From assembly GCF_021390325.1 (NCBI RefSeq), contig NZ_JAJUWU010000017.1:1-64000 (forward strand): a stretch of DNA of 64,000 bases, given 5' to 3'. Origin of the DNA: Jiella avicenniae. Its GTDB lineage: Bacteria; Pseudomonadota; Alphaproteobacteria; Rhizobiales; Rhizobiaceae. Below are positions 49,091 through 57,933 of the stretch, one piece after another; the stretch's first letter is position 1; each line of letters opens with the position of its first letter. The position numbers were made by a program, and so were the translations under genes. The notes under the pieces were generated by a model. The model made no database searches. It was not told the DNA's origin and saw only the letters and a program-made list of their open reading frames with translations.

Positions 49091-49984
49091 ATGCTGCGCG
49101 AAAACATGGCCGATCTCCTCTCTTTCATCGCCGTCGCGCGCGAAGGCAGCTTCACCCGCGCGGCCGCGCAGATCGGCGTGTCGCAGTCCGCCCTGAGCCA
49201 TTCGGTTCGCGCCCTCGAAGAGCGCCTCGGCCTTCGCCTTCTGACGCGCACGACCCGCAAGGTGACGTCGACGGCCGAAGGACAACGCATCCTCGAGCGG
49301 ATCGCACCCTTCTTCGCCGAGATCGAGAAAGAGCTGCAGGCGCTGGTCGAAACGAAGGACAGGCCTGCTGGGGCGATCCGGATGACGATGGTCGACCATG
49401 CGGCCGAAACGCTCGTCTGGCCGAAGCTCGCCCCGGTGCTCAAGCAGTATCCCGAACTCAAGGTCGAGATCGTCAGCGACTACGCGCTCGCCGACATCGT
49501 CGGCGAACGCTACGACGCCGGGGTGCGGCTCGGCGAGCAGGTCTCGGAAGGCATGATCGCGGTGCGCATCGGGCCGGATTTCCGCATGCTCGTCATCGGC
49601 TCGCCGGCCTATCTCGAAACGCGGAGCATGCCGCGGACGCCGCAGGATCTGACCGGCCACGTCTGCATCAATCTGCGCCTGCCGACCCATGGCGGCCTCT
49701 ATCCGTGGGAGTTCGCCAAGGACGGACGGGAATTGCGCGTGCGGGTGGACGGGCAGATGACCTTCAACGCCATCGGTCCCGTGGTCGAGGCTGCCGTCGC
49801 GGGCTACGGGCTCGGTTACGTGCCCGAAGATCTGGCCCGCCCTCACATCGACGCGGGACGGCTCGTTCCCGTTCTGGAGGATTGGAGCCCGCCTTTTGCC
49901 GGCTATTATCTCTACTATCCGCACCGGCGTCAGCACTCCCCCGCCTTCGGCGTCATTCTCGACGCCCTTCGTCACAAAGACTGA
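49091..49984 (+). CDS. LysR-family transcriptional regulator
   Basis: 297 residues. The winged helix-turn-helix is at ~1-65 (FIAVAREGSFTRAAAQIGVS, then SALSHSVRALEERLGLRLL). The C-terminal periplasmic-binding-like effector domain (~90-295) contains IVSDYALADIVGERYDAG, SEGMIAVRIG and GLGYVPEDL. It lies among the redox genes, with T-N11-A sites at its own promoter and next to CMD/cupin 2, the RibD_C gene and paoA, so it is probably their regulator. The effector is unknown. Confidence 0.92.
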   Translation: MLRENMADLLSFIAVAREGSFTRAAAQIGVSQSALSHSVRALEERLGLRLLTRTTRKVTSTAEGQRILERIAPFFAEIEKELQALVETKDRPAGAIRMTMVDHAAETLVWPKLAPVLKQYPELKVEIVSDYALADIVGERYDAGVRLGEQVSEGMIAVRIGPDFRMLVIGSPAYLETRSMPRTPQDLTGHVCINLRLPTHGGLYPWEFAKDGRELRVRVDGQMTFNAIGPVVEAAVAGYGLGYVPEDLARPHIDAGRLVPVLEDWSPPFAGYYLYYPHRRQHSPAFGVILDALRHKD

Positions 49985-50005
49985 CGCAAGGCGTCTCGGA
50001 GACGA

Positions 50006-50803
50006 TCAGTTCTGTCCTTCGGACCGGGTCTCCGCCTGGCCATCGCGCCCCTGAAACACCTTCTGAGCGACCGGCATGGCGGAGAAGACGTTCGGCCAGC
50101 CGGCGTAGAAGGCCAGATGCGACAGCATGGCGGAGGCCTCGTCCTTGGTCAGTCCGTTGTCCATCGCCCGGTCGAGGTGGAAGGTGATCTGATCGACGTG
50201 TCCGGCGGCGATCAGCGCGGCGACGGTCACCAGGCTGCGGTCGCGGGGCTCGAGCCCGGGGCGCAGCCAGAGATCGCGGAAGAGAAGCCGTTCGGTGTCG
50301 TCGACCACGCCCTGGCTGACGTCGCCGTAGCGTTCCTGCACGGACGACTGTCGCGCGGCCTCGGCTTCCTGGTCGAGCGGCAGCATGTCGTCCGGGTTCG
50401 CCGCCGGCAGCCGATCGGCGGAGATGCCACGCTCTTCGAAGACGTCGGACGCCGCATCGACGCCGATCATCGCGTTCTGCCAGCCGGCATAAAAGGCCAG
50501 ATGAGTGATCACTTCCGAGATCTCGGCGGGCGTGACGCCGTTGTCGAGCGCATGGCCGATATAGTCCTCGAGGCCTTCGGACTGGCTGCGGGCGATCAGC
50601 GCGGCGACCGTCGCGAGGCTGCGATCGCGTTTGGACAGCGCTGCGTTCTCCCAGACCTTCCCGAACAGATCGTCTTTCGTATAGGCTTCGAGCGCTGGCG
50701 AGACGGTCCCGATCTCCTGGCTGTCGAAGGGCATAGTCTGCTGCGCGAGGGCCGGCGCGGTTGCCAGGGACAGCGTGCAGGCGATGGCTGCGATATGGCG
50801 CAT
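50006..50803 (-). CDS. Exported double carboxymuconolactone decarboxylase-family protein
   Basis: 265 residues with a Sec signal (IACTLSLATAPALA) and two copies of the AhpD/CMD helical domain, ~40-125 and ~165-245. Each carries the family helix pair: RDRSLATVAALIAR/EVITHLAFYAGWQNA and RDRSLVTVAALIAA/SAMLSHLAFYAGWPN. The CxxC pair of AhpD peroxidases is absent, so peroxidase activity of that kind is unlikely. It is divergent from cupin 2, with two T-N11-A sites in the shared gap. Confidence 0.9.
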   Translation of the reverse strand: MRHIAAIACTLSLATAPALAQQTMPFDSQEIGTVSPALEAYTKDDLFGKVWENAALSKRDRSLATVAALIARSQSEGLEDYIGHALDNGVTPAEISEVITHLAFYAGWQNAMIGVDAASDVFEERGISADRLPAANPDDMLPLDQEAEAARQSSVQERYGDVSQGVVDDTERLLFRDLWLRPGLEPRDRSLVTVAALIAAGHVDQITFHLDRAMDNGLTKDEASAMLSHLAFYAGWPNVFSAMPVAQKVFQGRDGQAETRSEGQN

Positions 50804-50942
50804 GGGATCATTCCTTTCGTCGCGGGCGCGGCCTTTCGGCTCGTCGCGCCAGTGGCTTCAATGGTCCGGCGGCGAGGGCGCCGACGCGTCCGAGGTAAGC
50901 GCGGCAGGTTCGGGGCTTTAGTTGCTCGATCCCGATAAGTCT

Positions 50943-50959
50943 GATGAGACGCGCTCATC
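50943..50959. promoter_or_regulatory. Putative LysR operator (site c)
   Basis: GATGAG-ACGCG-CTCATC, a perfect inverted repeat of T-N11-A form, in the 316-bp gap between the divergent CMD and cupin 2 genes. Confidence 0.55.
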
Positions 50960-51011
50960 GAATGCCGGCTGCGGTGTTCCAAAGGCAAAGCCAGCGGTGC
51001 ATGGTGGTTCC

Positions 51012-51026
51012 ATGAGCGCGCTTCAT
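51012..51026. promoter_or_regulatory. Putative LysR operator (site d)
   Basis: ATGAG-CGCGC-TTCAT, T-N11-A type, 67 bp from the start of site c in the same divergent gap and 108 bp before the cupin 2 start. Confidence 0.5.
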
Positions 51027-51119
51027 ATCTGTTCGCGCGGCGATCACCCTGACGTCATCGGCCCATGGGCCCTATGTGTCGTCGTGGATCAGAAAGCTTC
51101 CGATGAAAGGAGAGGATCC

Positions 51120-51515
51120 ATGAAGATCACACGCCCAGGAGACACCCCGTCCGGCAAGGGCCCCGAAGAGTATTTCACCGGCACGGTGCGCCTCGATCCG
51201 CTGTTCAAGGCCGAAGATCCGGGCCGCGTCGCCGGCGCGTCCGTGACGTTCGAGCCGGGTGCGCGAACCGCCTGGCACACCCATCCGGCCGGCCAGACGC
51301 TGATCGTCACCGCCGGCTTCGGACGCGTTCAGCGCGAAGGCGGACCGATCGAGGAGATTCGGCCCGGCGACATCGTCTGGTTTCCGGCCGGGGAAAAACA
51401 CTGGCACGGCGCCTCGCCGAAGACGGCGATGACCCATATCGCCATCCAGGAAGCGATCGACGGCAGCCCCGTCACCTGGATGGAGAAGGTCACCGACGAG
51501 CAGTACCAGGGCTGA
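51120..51515 (+). CDS. Cytoplasmic cupin-domain protein (cupin 2)
   Basis: 131 residues, a cupin barrel with [25 protein letters not shown] and a C-terminal VTDEQYQG. Residue by residue it parallels cupin 1 (46790), but it starts directly with [12 protein letters not shown] and has no signal peptide, so the two are a cytoplasmic/exported pair. The ATG has AAGGAG 9 bases upstream. Enzymatic role unknown. Confidence 0.88.
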   Translation: MKITRPGDTPSGKGPEEYFTGTVRLDPLFKAEDPGRVAGASVTFEPGARTAWHTHPAGQTLIVTAGFGRVQREGGPIEEIRPGDIVWFPAGEKHWHGASPKTAMTHIAIQEAIDGSPVTWMEKVTDEQYQG

Positions 51516-51750
51516 GCGCCACGACGTCTTGCCCGCGACCGGCCCGTTCCGGTGGGCCGGTCGGCCGCGCGAGGCACTTGATGACGGCCGAACTCGGGGC
51601 CACGCCGATGCGTCGCGAGCCTTGCTGCTTCTTTGGACCAGCAGTCGACCAAGAGGCCGGCCCCGTGCCGTATCCACCGGCTTCGGCATGCGTCGGTGTC
51701 CGAGACGCGACGCGACTGCCGCGGTCCCATGGAAAATAGGGGAGAAGCCC

Positions 51751-52101
51751 ATGAAGATCCGTATCGTCGCCGGCGAGACCATCCTGTCCGCGACGCTGGA
51801 CGACAGCGCGGCGGCGCGGGATTTCGCCTCGCTGCTTCCCATGCAACTGATCCTGAAGGACTACGCCTCGACGGAGAAGATCGCCGATCTTCCGAGGAAG
51901 CTCGACGTCGGGGACGCGCCGCGCAGCTACGAGCCGGCGAAAGGCGACATCACCTATTACGCGCCGTGGGGAAACCTCGCGATCTTCTATCGCGACTTTT
52001 CCGATTCCGCCGGCCTGGTCCGGCTCGGCAGCTTCGACGGCGCGATCGACGCGCTGAGGAACGACGAGCCCTTCGCCGTTCGCCTCGAACCGGCCGACTG
52101 A
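51751..52101 (+). CDS. Cyclophilin-like fold protein, cytoplasmic
   Basis: 116 residues of the small bacterial cyclophilin-like family: AARDFASLLPMQLILKDY, KIADLPRKLD, ITYYAPWGNLAIFYRDF and LVRLGSF. ATG 51751 has GGGGAGAA upstream. It lies 235 bp after cupin 2. It matches the exported paralogue at 52377 along its whole length. These proteins share the cyclophilin beta-barrel but are not proven prolyl isomerases; no function known. Confidence 0.87.
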   Translation: MKIRIVAGETILSATLDDSAAARDFASLLPMQLILKDYASTEKIADLPRKLDVGDAPRSYEPAKGDITYYAPWGNLAIFYRDFSDSAGLVRLGSFDGAIDALRNDEPFAVRLEPAD

Positions 52102-52376
52102 GCCGCCGCCGGCCCGTAAACGTCCATTCCCGGTGATGCCGACGCCCGGCGCCACTGGCAGGCCATCAAACACGAAAGAGGAGGCAGGCATGTCATCCTG
52201 GGACCCCGAACCCTGGCAGTCATCGCCAAGGCCGACGATCTCCGCATCGGCAACTGGGCGGGCCGGACGGTCGCCGACCTCGCCTATCTCTTGGATGCGA
52301 AGACCGGCGCGACCATGCAGTCGATCCCCCTCGCCCGCACGCTCGCGGCGATGACGGCGTCACCGCCGCCCATAGG
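52102..52376. other. Gap with a possible gene remnant
   Basis: Between the two cyclophilin-like genes, bases ~52194-52360 read in one plus-strand frame as protein-like text (LAVIAKADDLRIGNWAGRT, VADLAYLLDAKTGATM) with no supported start and no recognised family. It may be the leftover end of a deleted gene. Confidence 0.3.
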
Positions 52377-52847
52377 TCAGGAGACGGCTTCGATCCGTAG
52401 CGTATATTCGCCGCGATCGGCCAGGGGCTCCTGCCAGTTCTTCATCCGGCCGAGCCGGATCAGGTCGTCGCGATAGGTGTAGTCGCCATAGAAGAAGGCG
52501 AGATTGCCCCAGGGGATGAAGTAGCAGAGATCGCCGGGCGCTTCGTTCTCGATGTCCCGCCGGCCTTCCAGCGTCAACTTTTCCGGCAGATAGGCGATCT
52601 TCTCGTTGTTCGAGAAGTCCTTGATGGGCAGTTCCAGCGGCAGCATCGCGGCGAAGTCCCGCGCTGCGCGTCCGTCGTAGAGATCCACCGTGAAATCGTG
52701 ATCGCCGAACCGGCAGCGGATCGTCATGAAGACCTCTTCCGCCTGCGCGCCGTCGGATTGCGCCCATGCCAGTCCGGGCCACACGGCGCTGCCGATCGCG
52801 GCTCCGATGAGCGTTCTGCGGCTGATCGAGACATGGTTGGAGGTCAT
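52377..52847 (-). CDS. Cyclophilin-like fold protein, Tat-exported
   Basis: 156 residues with a Tat signal (SRRTLIGAAIGSAVWPGLAWA) ahead of the same domain as the gene at 51751: AARDFAAMLPLELPIKDF, KIAYLPEKLT, CYFIPWGNLAFFYGDY and LIRLGRM. The pair thus covers both compartments. It lies 175 bp downstream of paoC on the same strand, after a hairpin. Confidence 0.87.
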   Translation of the reverse strand: MTSNHVSISRRTLIGAAIGSAVWPGLAWAQSDGAQAEEVFMTIRCRFGDHDFTVDLYDGRAARDFAAMLPLELPIKDFSNNEKIAYLPEKLTLEGRRDIENEAPGDLCYFIPWGNLAFFYGDYTYRDDLIRLGRMKNWQEPLADRGEYTLRIEAVS

Positions 52848-52980
52848 GGGACGTCTTTGAACTCGCGAATGGATTGATAGACATGCAACGCGGGCATGGG
52901 GCAGGGAGCAATCGGTCGAGAGCAAGCGCAAGCGGTGCGCCTCGGCAGGTTCGAACTTCGAGCGATCGTATCGATGCACC

Positions 52981-53010
52981 GTTCCGAAGGCTCGCCGAAG
53001 CCCTCGGAAC
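52981..53010 (-). terminator. Hairpin after paoC
   Basis: Inverted repeat GTTCCGA...TCGGAAC with inner GG/CC pairs, 12 bp after the paoC stop. No T-run, so its role in termination is uncertain; readthrough into the cyclophilin-like gene is possible. Confidence 0.45.
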
Positions 53011-53022
53011 GGTATTCACTCG

Positions 53023-55233
53023 TCACACGGCCGGCAGCTGACCGATGATCTTGTCGAGCGTCACCGGATAGTCGCGTACGCGCACGCCCGTGGCGTTGTA
53101 GACGCCGTTGGCGATGGCGGCGGCGACCCCGCACAGGCCGAGTTCGCCGACGCCCTTGGCCTTCAGCGGCGTCGAATAGGGGTCGGTGGTCTCGAGGAAG
53201 ATCACTTCCTGGCTCGGAATGTCGAGATGGACCGGCACCTCGTAACCGGCGAGATCGTGGTTGACGAAGAAGCCGTGACGGTGATCGACCGCCATCTCCT
53301 CCATGATCGCGCCGCCGACGCCCATGGTCATCGCGCCGATGACCTGGCTGCGGGCCGTCAGCGGGTTGAGGATGCGGCCGGAATCGCAGACGGCCAGCAT
53401 GCGGCGGATGCGGATCTCGCCGGTGTGGGCGTGGACGGCGACCTCGACGAAATGCGCGCCGAAAGTCGAGACCAGCGCTTCCTTCGAGCGGAAGTCGCCG
53501 AACTCGATGGAATCCTCGGCCGCGATCTCCTCGCCCTTGCCGATCTGCGAGAGCGGGGTCGAGGTGTCGCCATGGCGCACCGCGCCGTCCTCGAAGGTCA
53601 GATCGCCCTCGGCCACCGCCAGACGCTCGGCGATCTGCTCGCGCAACGCGACGCAGGCCGCATAGACGCCGGCCGTGGCGCTCGCCGCGCCCCACTGGCC
53701 GCCGGAACCGGCCGAGACGGGATAATTCGAGTCGCCGAGGTCGATCGACACGTCGTCGATGGTCAGCCCCATTACCTCGGCCGCCGTCTGCGCCATCACC
53801 GTGTAGGAGCCCGTGCCGATGTCGGTCATGTCGCTCTCGACCCGGAGCGTGCCGTCCGGCTCGAGCACGACGCGTGCCCCCGATTTCTGCACGGGAGCGG
53901 GCCGATAGGCGCCGGCGACGCCGTGACCGATCATCCAGGCTCCGTCGCGCGTGGCGCCCGGCGCGGTGTTCCGGTTCGACCAGCCGAAGGTTTCCGCGCC
54001 GCGTTCGAGGCACTCGACGAAATGGCGGTCGGAGAACGGGACGTCCGGATTGCCGGGATCGACCTGCGTGTCGTTGGCAATGCGGAATTCCACCGGATCC
54101 ATGCCGAGCTTCTCCGCCATCTCGTCCATGGCGATCTCGAACGCCATCAGACCGGCGGTCTCGCCCGGCGCGCGCATCGCATTGGAATTCGGCAGATGCA
54201 TCTTCGCCGGCGCGTTGACGATGTGGCGGTTGGCGCCGGCATAGAAGGCGACGATCGGCAAGGTTGCGTTTTCGCCGCCGACCGCGGTCAGCGCGTTGGT
54301 CGCATTGTGGTGGCCGATCGCGGTGATCTTGCCGTTTTCGTCGGCGCCGATGCGGATATGCTGGATCGTCTCGCCGCGATGGGTGGTGTTGTTGAAGACC
54401 ATCGGGCGCGGCAGCGTGACCTTCACCGGACGACCGACCTTGCGCGCCGCAAGCCCCGCCATGACGGCGTCGGAGCGTACGAAGAGCTTGGCGCCGAAGC
54501 CGCCGCCGAGATACGGGCTGTCGAGCCGCACATTGTCCGGCGCGATGTCGAACGCCTTGGCAATCGACTGACGACCCCATTCGATCATCTGGTTGGACGT
54601 CCAGAGCGTGACCTTATCGCCGTCCCAGGCGGCGATGGTCGCGTGGGGCTCCATCATCGAATGGCTTTCGGCCGGCGTCGTATAGGTCTGGTCGAGCTTG
54701 ACGGCGGCGGAGGCGAAAGCGCTTTCGAAGTCGCCGACATTCTGCACCGGATCGGCATCGCTATCGCCGGACGCCTGAGGGGTTTTGGAGAGGTCGAAAT
54801 TCGCGCTCTCGTCACGCTCGTAGGTGATGTCGAGGAGGTTTGCGGCCGCACGCGCCTGCTCGAAAGTCTCGGCAACCACCACCGCGACGGCCTGGTGATA
54901 GTGGAGAATCTCGTCACCGCCGAAATGGCGGACGGGATCGTAGTCCCACAAATTCTCGATCGGATCGTGCTCGAGCGTGGTCACGATGCCGAGCACGCCC
55001 GGCGCGGCTTCGGCCGCGGAAGTGTCGATATTGGTGATGCGCCCCTTGGCGATGGCCGAGCCCACGGGGTAGCCGTAGGCCTGCCCCGGAACGGCGTCGT
55101 GTCGCTCATAGGCGTAGGGCGCCGTGCCCGAAACCTTCAAGGGCCCGTCGATGCGGCGAAGCGGCTGGCCGATGACCTTCGCGCGATCGAAGACGTTGTT
55201 TTCGGCTGGATTGTTGAATTCCATGGGACTCAT
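53023..55233 (-). CDS. paoC: Periplasmic aldehyde oxidoreductase, molybdenum subunit PaoC
   Basis: 736 residues, the molybdopterin-cytosine-dinucleotide subunit of the three-subunit PaoABC enzyme, which oxidises aromatic and other aldehydes to acids. [20 protein letters not shown] opens it; [19 protein letters not shown] and [19 protein letters not shown] bind the cofactor; the catalytic Glu (~697) is in [23 protein letters not shown] 55233 overlaps the paoB stop (ATGA). It has no Tat signal and would be carried out with PaoA. The insertion chaperone PaoD/XdhC is not encoded nearby. Confidence 0.92.
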   Translation of the reverse strand: MSPMEFNNPAENNVFDRAKVIGQPLRRIDGPLKVSGTAPYAYERHDAVPGQAYGYPVGSAIAKGRITNIDTSAAEAAPGVLGIVTTLEHDPIENLWDYDPVRHFGGDEILHYHQAVAVVVAETFEQARAAANLLDITYERDESANFDLSKTPQASGDSDADPVQNVGDFESAFASAAVKLDQTYTTPAESHSMMEPHATIAAWDGDKVTLWTSNQMIEWGRQSIAKAFDIAPDNVRLDSPYLGGGFGAKLFVRSDAVMAGLAARKVGRPVKVTLPRPMVFNNTTHRGETIQHIRIGADENGKITAIGHHNATNALTAVGGENATLPIVAFYAGANRHIVNAPAKMHLPNSNAMRAPGETAGLMAFEIAMDEMAEKLGMDPVEFRIANDTQVDPGNPDVPFSDRHFVECLERGAETFGWSNRNTAPGATRDGAWMIGHGVAGAYRPAPVQKSGARVVLEPDGTLRVESDMTDIGTGSYTVMAQTAAEVMGLTIDDVSIDLGDSNYPVSAGSGGQWGAASATAGVYAACVALREQIAERLAVAEGDLTFEDGAVRHGDTSTPLSQIGKGEEIAAEDSIEFGDFRSKEALVSTFGAHFVEVAVHAHTGEIRIRRMLAVCDSGRILNPLTARSQVIGAMTMGVGGAIMEEMAVDHRHGFFVNHDLAGYEVPVHLDIPSQEVIFLETTDPYSTPLKAKGVGELGLCGVAAAIANGVYNATGVRVRDYPVTLDKIIGQLPAV

Positions 55234-56180
55234 CCCTTCGCTTCGCTGAGAACCGCCGCGAGCGTGCGCTCGGCCAGCGGAACCTTGAACTGGTTTTCCT
55301 CGGTCGGTTTGGCATCGGCGAGGAGACGCCGCATGACGGCCGAGGCGCCGTTCGGCATCTCCGCTTCGGCCGTCTCGTCGCGCCAGGGCTTGGGCGCGAT
55401 GCCGCCGAGCGCGACCCGGCCCGTGCCGTCCTCGTTGACGATCGCGGCGACCGAAACGAGCGCGAAGGCATAGGACGAACGATCCCGGACCTTGTGATAG
55501 AAGTGCCGGCCGCCGACCGAGGCGGGAAGCGTCACGGCGGTGATGAGTTCGCCCGGCCGCAGCTCGTTCTCCACCTCCGGCGTTTCGCCGGGCAGTTTGT
55601 GGAAGTCGGCGATCGGGATGGTGCGCGTCTCGCCGTCCGGATCGACCGTCTCGATCTCGGCATCGAGCACCCGCATGGCGACCGCCATGTCGCCGGGATA
55701 GGTGGCGATGCAGAAATCCGATCCGCCGATGGCCGCGAGCGAGCGCGAGAAGCCTTCGATCGCGGAGCAGCCGGTGCCGGGCGCGCGTTTGTTGCAGGGC
55801 ATGTTGGTGTCGTAGAAATACGGGCACCGGGTGCGCTGCAGGAGATTGCCGCCGGTCGTCGCCTTGTTGCGGAGCTGGCCCGACGCGCCGGCGACGATCG
55901 CCCGCGTCAGGACGCCGTAGTCGCGGCGAACGCGCTCGTCGGCGGCGAGCGCGGTGTTCGACACCAGGGCACCGATTCGCAGGCCCCCCGCGTCGGTCTC
56001 CTCGATCGTGTCGAGGCCGAGGCCGTTGACGTCGACCAGATGGGTGGGGGTCTCGATCTCGAGCTTCATCAGGTCGAGAAGATTGGTGCCGCCGGCGATG
56101 AACTTGGCGTTGTCGCGGGCCATCGCGGCCTGCGCGGCGGCCTGCGGGCTCGAAGCCCGTTCGTAGCTGAAGGCTCTCAT
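55230..56180 (-). CDS. paoB: Aldehyde oxidoreductase FAD subunit PaoB
   Basis: 316 residues. FAD-binding segments are [17 protein letters not shown] and [13 protein letters not shown]. The [20 protein letters not shown] stretch (Cys119, Cys129, Cys138, with a likely fourth at Cys157 in SDFCIAT) is the extra 4Fe-4S insert that separates PaoB from ordinary xanthine dehydrogenase FAD subunits. Both ends overlap neighbours by 4 bp. Confidence 0.92.
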   Translation of the reverse strand: MRAFSYERASSPQAAAQAAMARDNAKFIAGGTNLLDLMKLEIETPTHLVDVNGLGLDTIEETDAGGLRIGALVSNTALAADERVRRDYGVLTRAIVAGASGQLRNKATTGGNLLQRTRCPYFYDTNMPCNKRAPGTGCSAIEGFSRSLAAIGGSDFCIATYPGDMAVAMRVLDAEIETVDPDGETRTIPIADFHKLPGETPEVENELRPGELITAVTLPASVGGRHFYHKVRDRSSYAFALVSVAAIVNEDGTGRVALGGIAPKPWRDETAEAEMPNGASAVMRRLLADAKPTEENQFKVPLAERTLAAVLSEAKG

Positions 56181-56845
56181 GCGTTCTGCCCCTTCACGTC
56201 CTTGATGGCGGCGAGAATGTTCGAATAGGCGCCGCAGCGGCAGATGTTGCCGCTCATGCGCTCGCGGATCTCGTCGTCGCTCGCCTCGATCGGGCCGGTG
56301 ATATCGGCCGTGACGTGGCTGGGTATGCCGGCGCGGATCTCTTCCAGCGTCGCCTTGGCCGAACAGATCTGACCGGGCGTGCAGTAGCCGCACTGATAGC
56401 CATCGTGTTCGATGAAGGCCGCCTGCATCGGGTGCAGGTCGTCCGGGGTGCCGAGCCCTTCGATCGAGGTGATCTCGTCGTCCTGGTGCATGACCGCGAG
56501 CGTCAGGCACGAATTGATCCGCCGGCCGTTGACCGAGACCGTGCAGGCGCCGCATTGCCCGTGATCGCAGCCCTTCTTCGTGCCGGTCAGTTGCAGCGTC
56601 TCGCGGAGCGCGTCGAGCAGGGTCGTGCGATTGTCGACGGCGATGTCCCGCGCCGTGCCGTTCACCGTGAAGCTCACCTCGGATTTCAACGAAGCGTCGA
56701 GCGCCTTCAGCGCCTCGCCGCTCGCCGGAGCTTCGACGTTCGCCTGGCCGTAGGCCACCTTCGGAAAGGCGTAGGTCGCGGCGGTCGCGGCACCCACGAT
56801 CATCAGATCGCGCCGGGTGATCCCGCCATTGTGTTCACGTTTCAT
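56177..56845 (-). CDS. paoA: Aldehyde oxidoreductase 2Fe-2S subunit PaoA
   Basis: 222 residues. A Tat signal ([20 protein letters not shown]) leads to a two-cluster ferredoxin subunit: [21 protein letters not shown] for the plant-type cluster, [14 protein letters not shown] and [13 protein letters not shown] for the second. First gene of paoABC, so its promoter must lie in the 56846-57369 gap shared with soxR. Confidence 0.93.
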   Translation of the reverse strand: MKREHNGGITRRDLMIVGAATAATYAFPKVAYGQANVEAPASGEALKALDASLKSEVSFTVNGTARDIAVDNRTTLLDALRETLQLTGTKKGCDHGQCGACTVSVNGRRINSCLTLAVMHQDDEITSIEGLGTPDDLHPMQAAFIEHDGYQCGYCTPGQICSAKATLEEIRAGIPSHVTADITGPIEASDDEIRERMSGNICRCGAYSNILAAIKDVKGQNA

Positions 56846-57369
56846 GAGTGCCCATCCTCTTCTCCGTCGTCAGTCGAGGCCAATCCGACTTGGCCGAGGC
56901 GTTGCGCTTCGGATCGTCGTGCCTGCGAGCCGAACCGCGCCGATGATCAGTCCCGAATTTCCGGTCTCCCCATCGTCGGTTGGTTCGACCATCACGGTGC
57001 GTGCCGCTCTCCATCGTTTTCGGGGCCATGCGGCACCGACAATGGAAAGGTTCCAGAGTGAGCAAACTAGCCACCGAAGGAATGACGGTAATCGCAGATC
57101 CCGCGATAGCGGTGATGAACCACGCTCATGAATGGCGAAATGGATATGATTATCGAGATAAATCAGGGTGTTGCCGGAGCGCGTGGGAGGTTTCGGAAGC
57201 GATCACGATTGATCCGACAAAAAGTTGATCGGCGCTCACCAAGCCCCGATGGCCCCAAACCGACCGCAGTCGTTGCGACATCGGGCTCGCTATGCCGGCC
57301 CCGTCACTTGCGACGTTTGCGTCGGGCGCCTACGAAACCCAAAGCATGATCGAGATTTGGAGGTGGAGC
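56846..57369. other. 524-bp divergent gap between paoA and soxR
   Basis: No gene supported. It should hold the paoABC and soxR promoters. A T-N11-A site (57115-57129) is present. No SoxR box (CCTCAA-N6-TTGAGG) was found here. Confidence 0.45.
57115..57129. promoter_or_regulatory. Putative LysR operator (site e)
   Basis: ATGAA-CCACG-CTCAT, T-N11-A type, in the paoA/soxR gap, about 270 bp before the paoA start. It matches sites a-d of the lysR locus. Confidence 0.45.
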
Positions 57370-57828
57370 GTGAGCGGGTCGGGGCGTCTGCGGGACGAAC
57401 TTTCGGTCGGCGAGTTCGGCGAGCGGTCGGGGATCGCCGTCTCGACCCTGCATTTCTATGAGGCCAAGGGGCTGATCTCGCCCCGACGTACCGGCGGCAA
57501 CCAGCGGCGCTATCCGCGGGCGCTCCTGCGGCGCGTCGCGATCATCCGGATCGCCCAGCGGGCGGGTTTCTCGCTGGCGGAGATCAAGGCGGCGCTCGCC
57601 ACGCTGCCGGCCGACCGGGCCCCCAATGCCGAGGACTGGAAGCGGCTTTCCTCGCACTGGCGGCAAGGCCTGCAGGAGCGGATCACCGCATTGACGCAGA
57701 TCCGCGACGCCATGGACGGCTGTATCGGTTGCGGCTGCCTCTCCATGAAGCAGTGTCCCTTGCGCAATCCCCAGGACGAACTGGGAAGGACCGCGACGGG
57801 CGCGGTCCTTCTGCAGTCGGCGGATTAG
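57370..57828 (+). CDS. soxR: Redox-sensing transcriptional activator SoxR
   Basis: 152-residue MerR-family protein. The winged helix is near the start (LSVGEFGERSGIAVSTLHFY), followed by the dimer coil and the 2Fe-2S loop CIGCGCLSMKQC, with Cys118, Cys121, Cys123 and Cys129, spaced exactly as in E. coli SoxR. Oxidation of the cluster by redox-cycling compounds switches on target promoters by untwisting a 19-bp spacer. GTG 57370 is chosen because GGAGG lies just upstream; an ATG at 57346 is possible. There is no soxS, as usual outside enterics; the likely target is the pump promoter at 62377-62407. Confidence 0.95.
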   Translation: MSGSGRLRDELSVGEFGERSGIAVSTLHFYEAKGLISPRRTGGNQRRYPRALLRRVAIIRIAQRAGFSLAEIKAALATLPADRAPNAEDWKRLSSHWRQGLQERITALTQIRDAMDGCIGCGCLSMKQCPLRNPQDELGRTATGAVLLQSAD

Positions 57829-57920
57829 AGCATCGGAAGCGGATGCCGATTTTCGGAAAATCCGATGCGAAAACGAAGAACCAGGGCATGAAACCCGATG
57901 CCGAAATCGGGTCGCATGCT
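57826..57920. repeat. Palindromic repeat between soxR and the RND pump
   Basis: Starts at the soxR stop (TAGAGCATCGGAAGC), contains GATTTTCGGAAAATC and GATGCCGAAATCGGGTCGC hairpins, and ends GCATGCTCT, complementary to its AGAGCAT beginning. A second variant of the rhizobial intergenic element. Between convergent genes it could act as a two-way terminator. Confidence 0.7.
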
Positions 57921-57933
57921 CTCGTCGCCGGGC

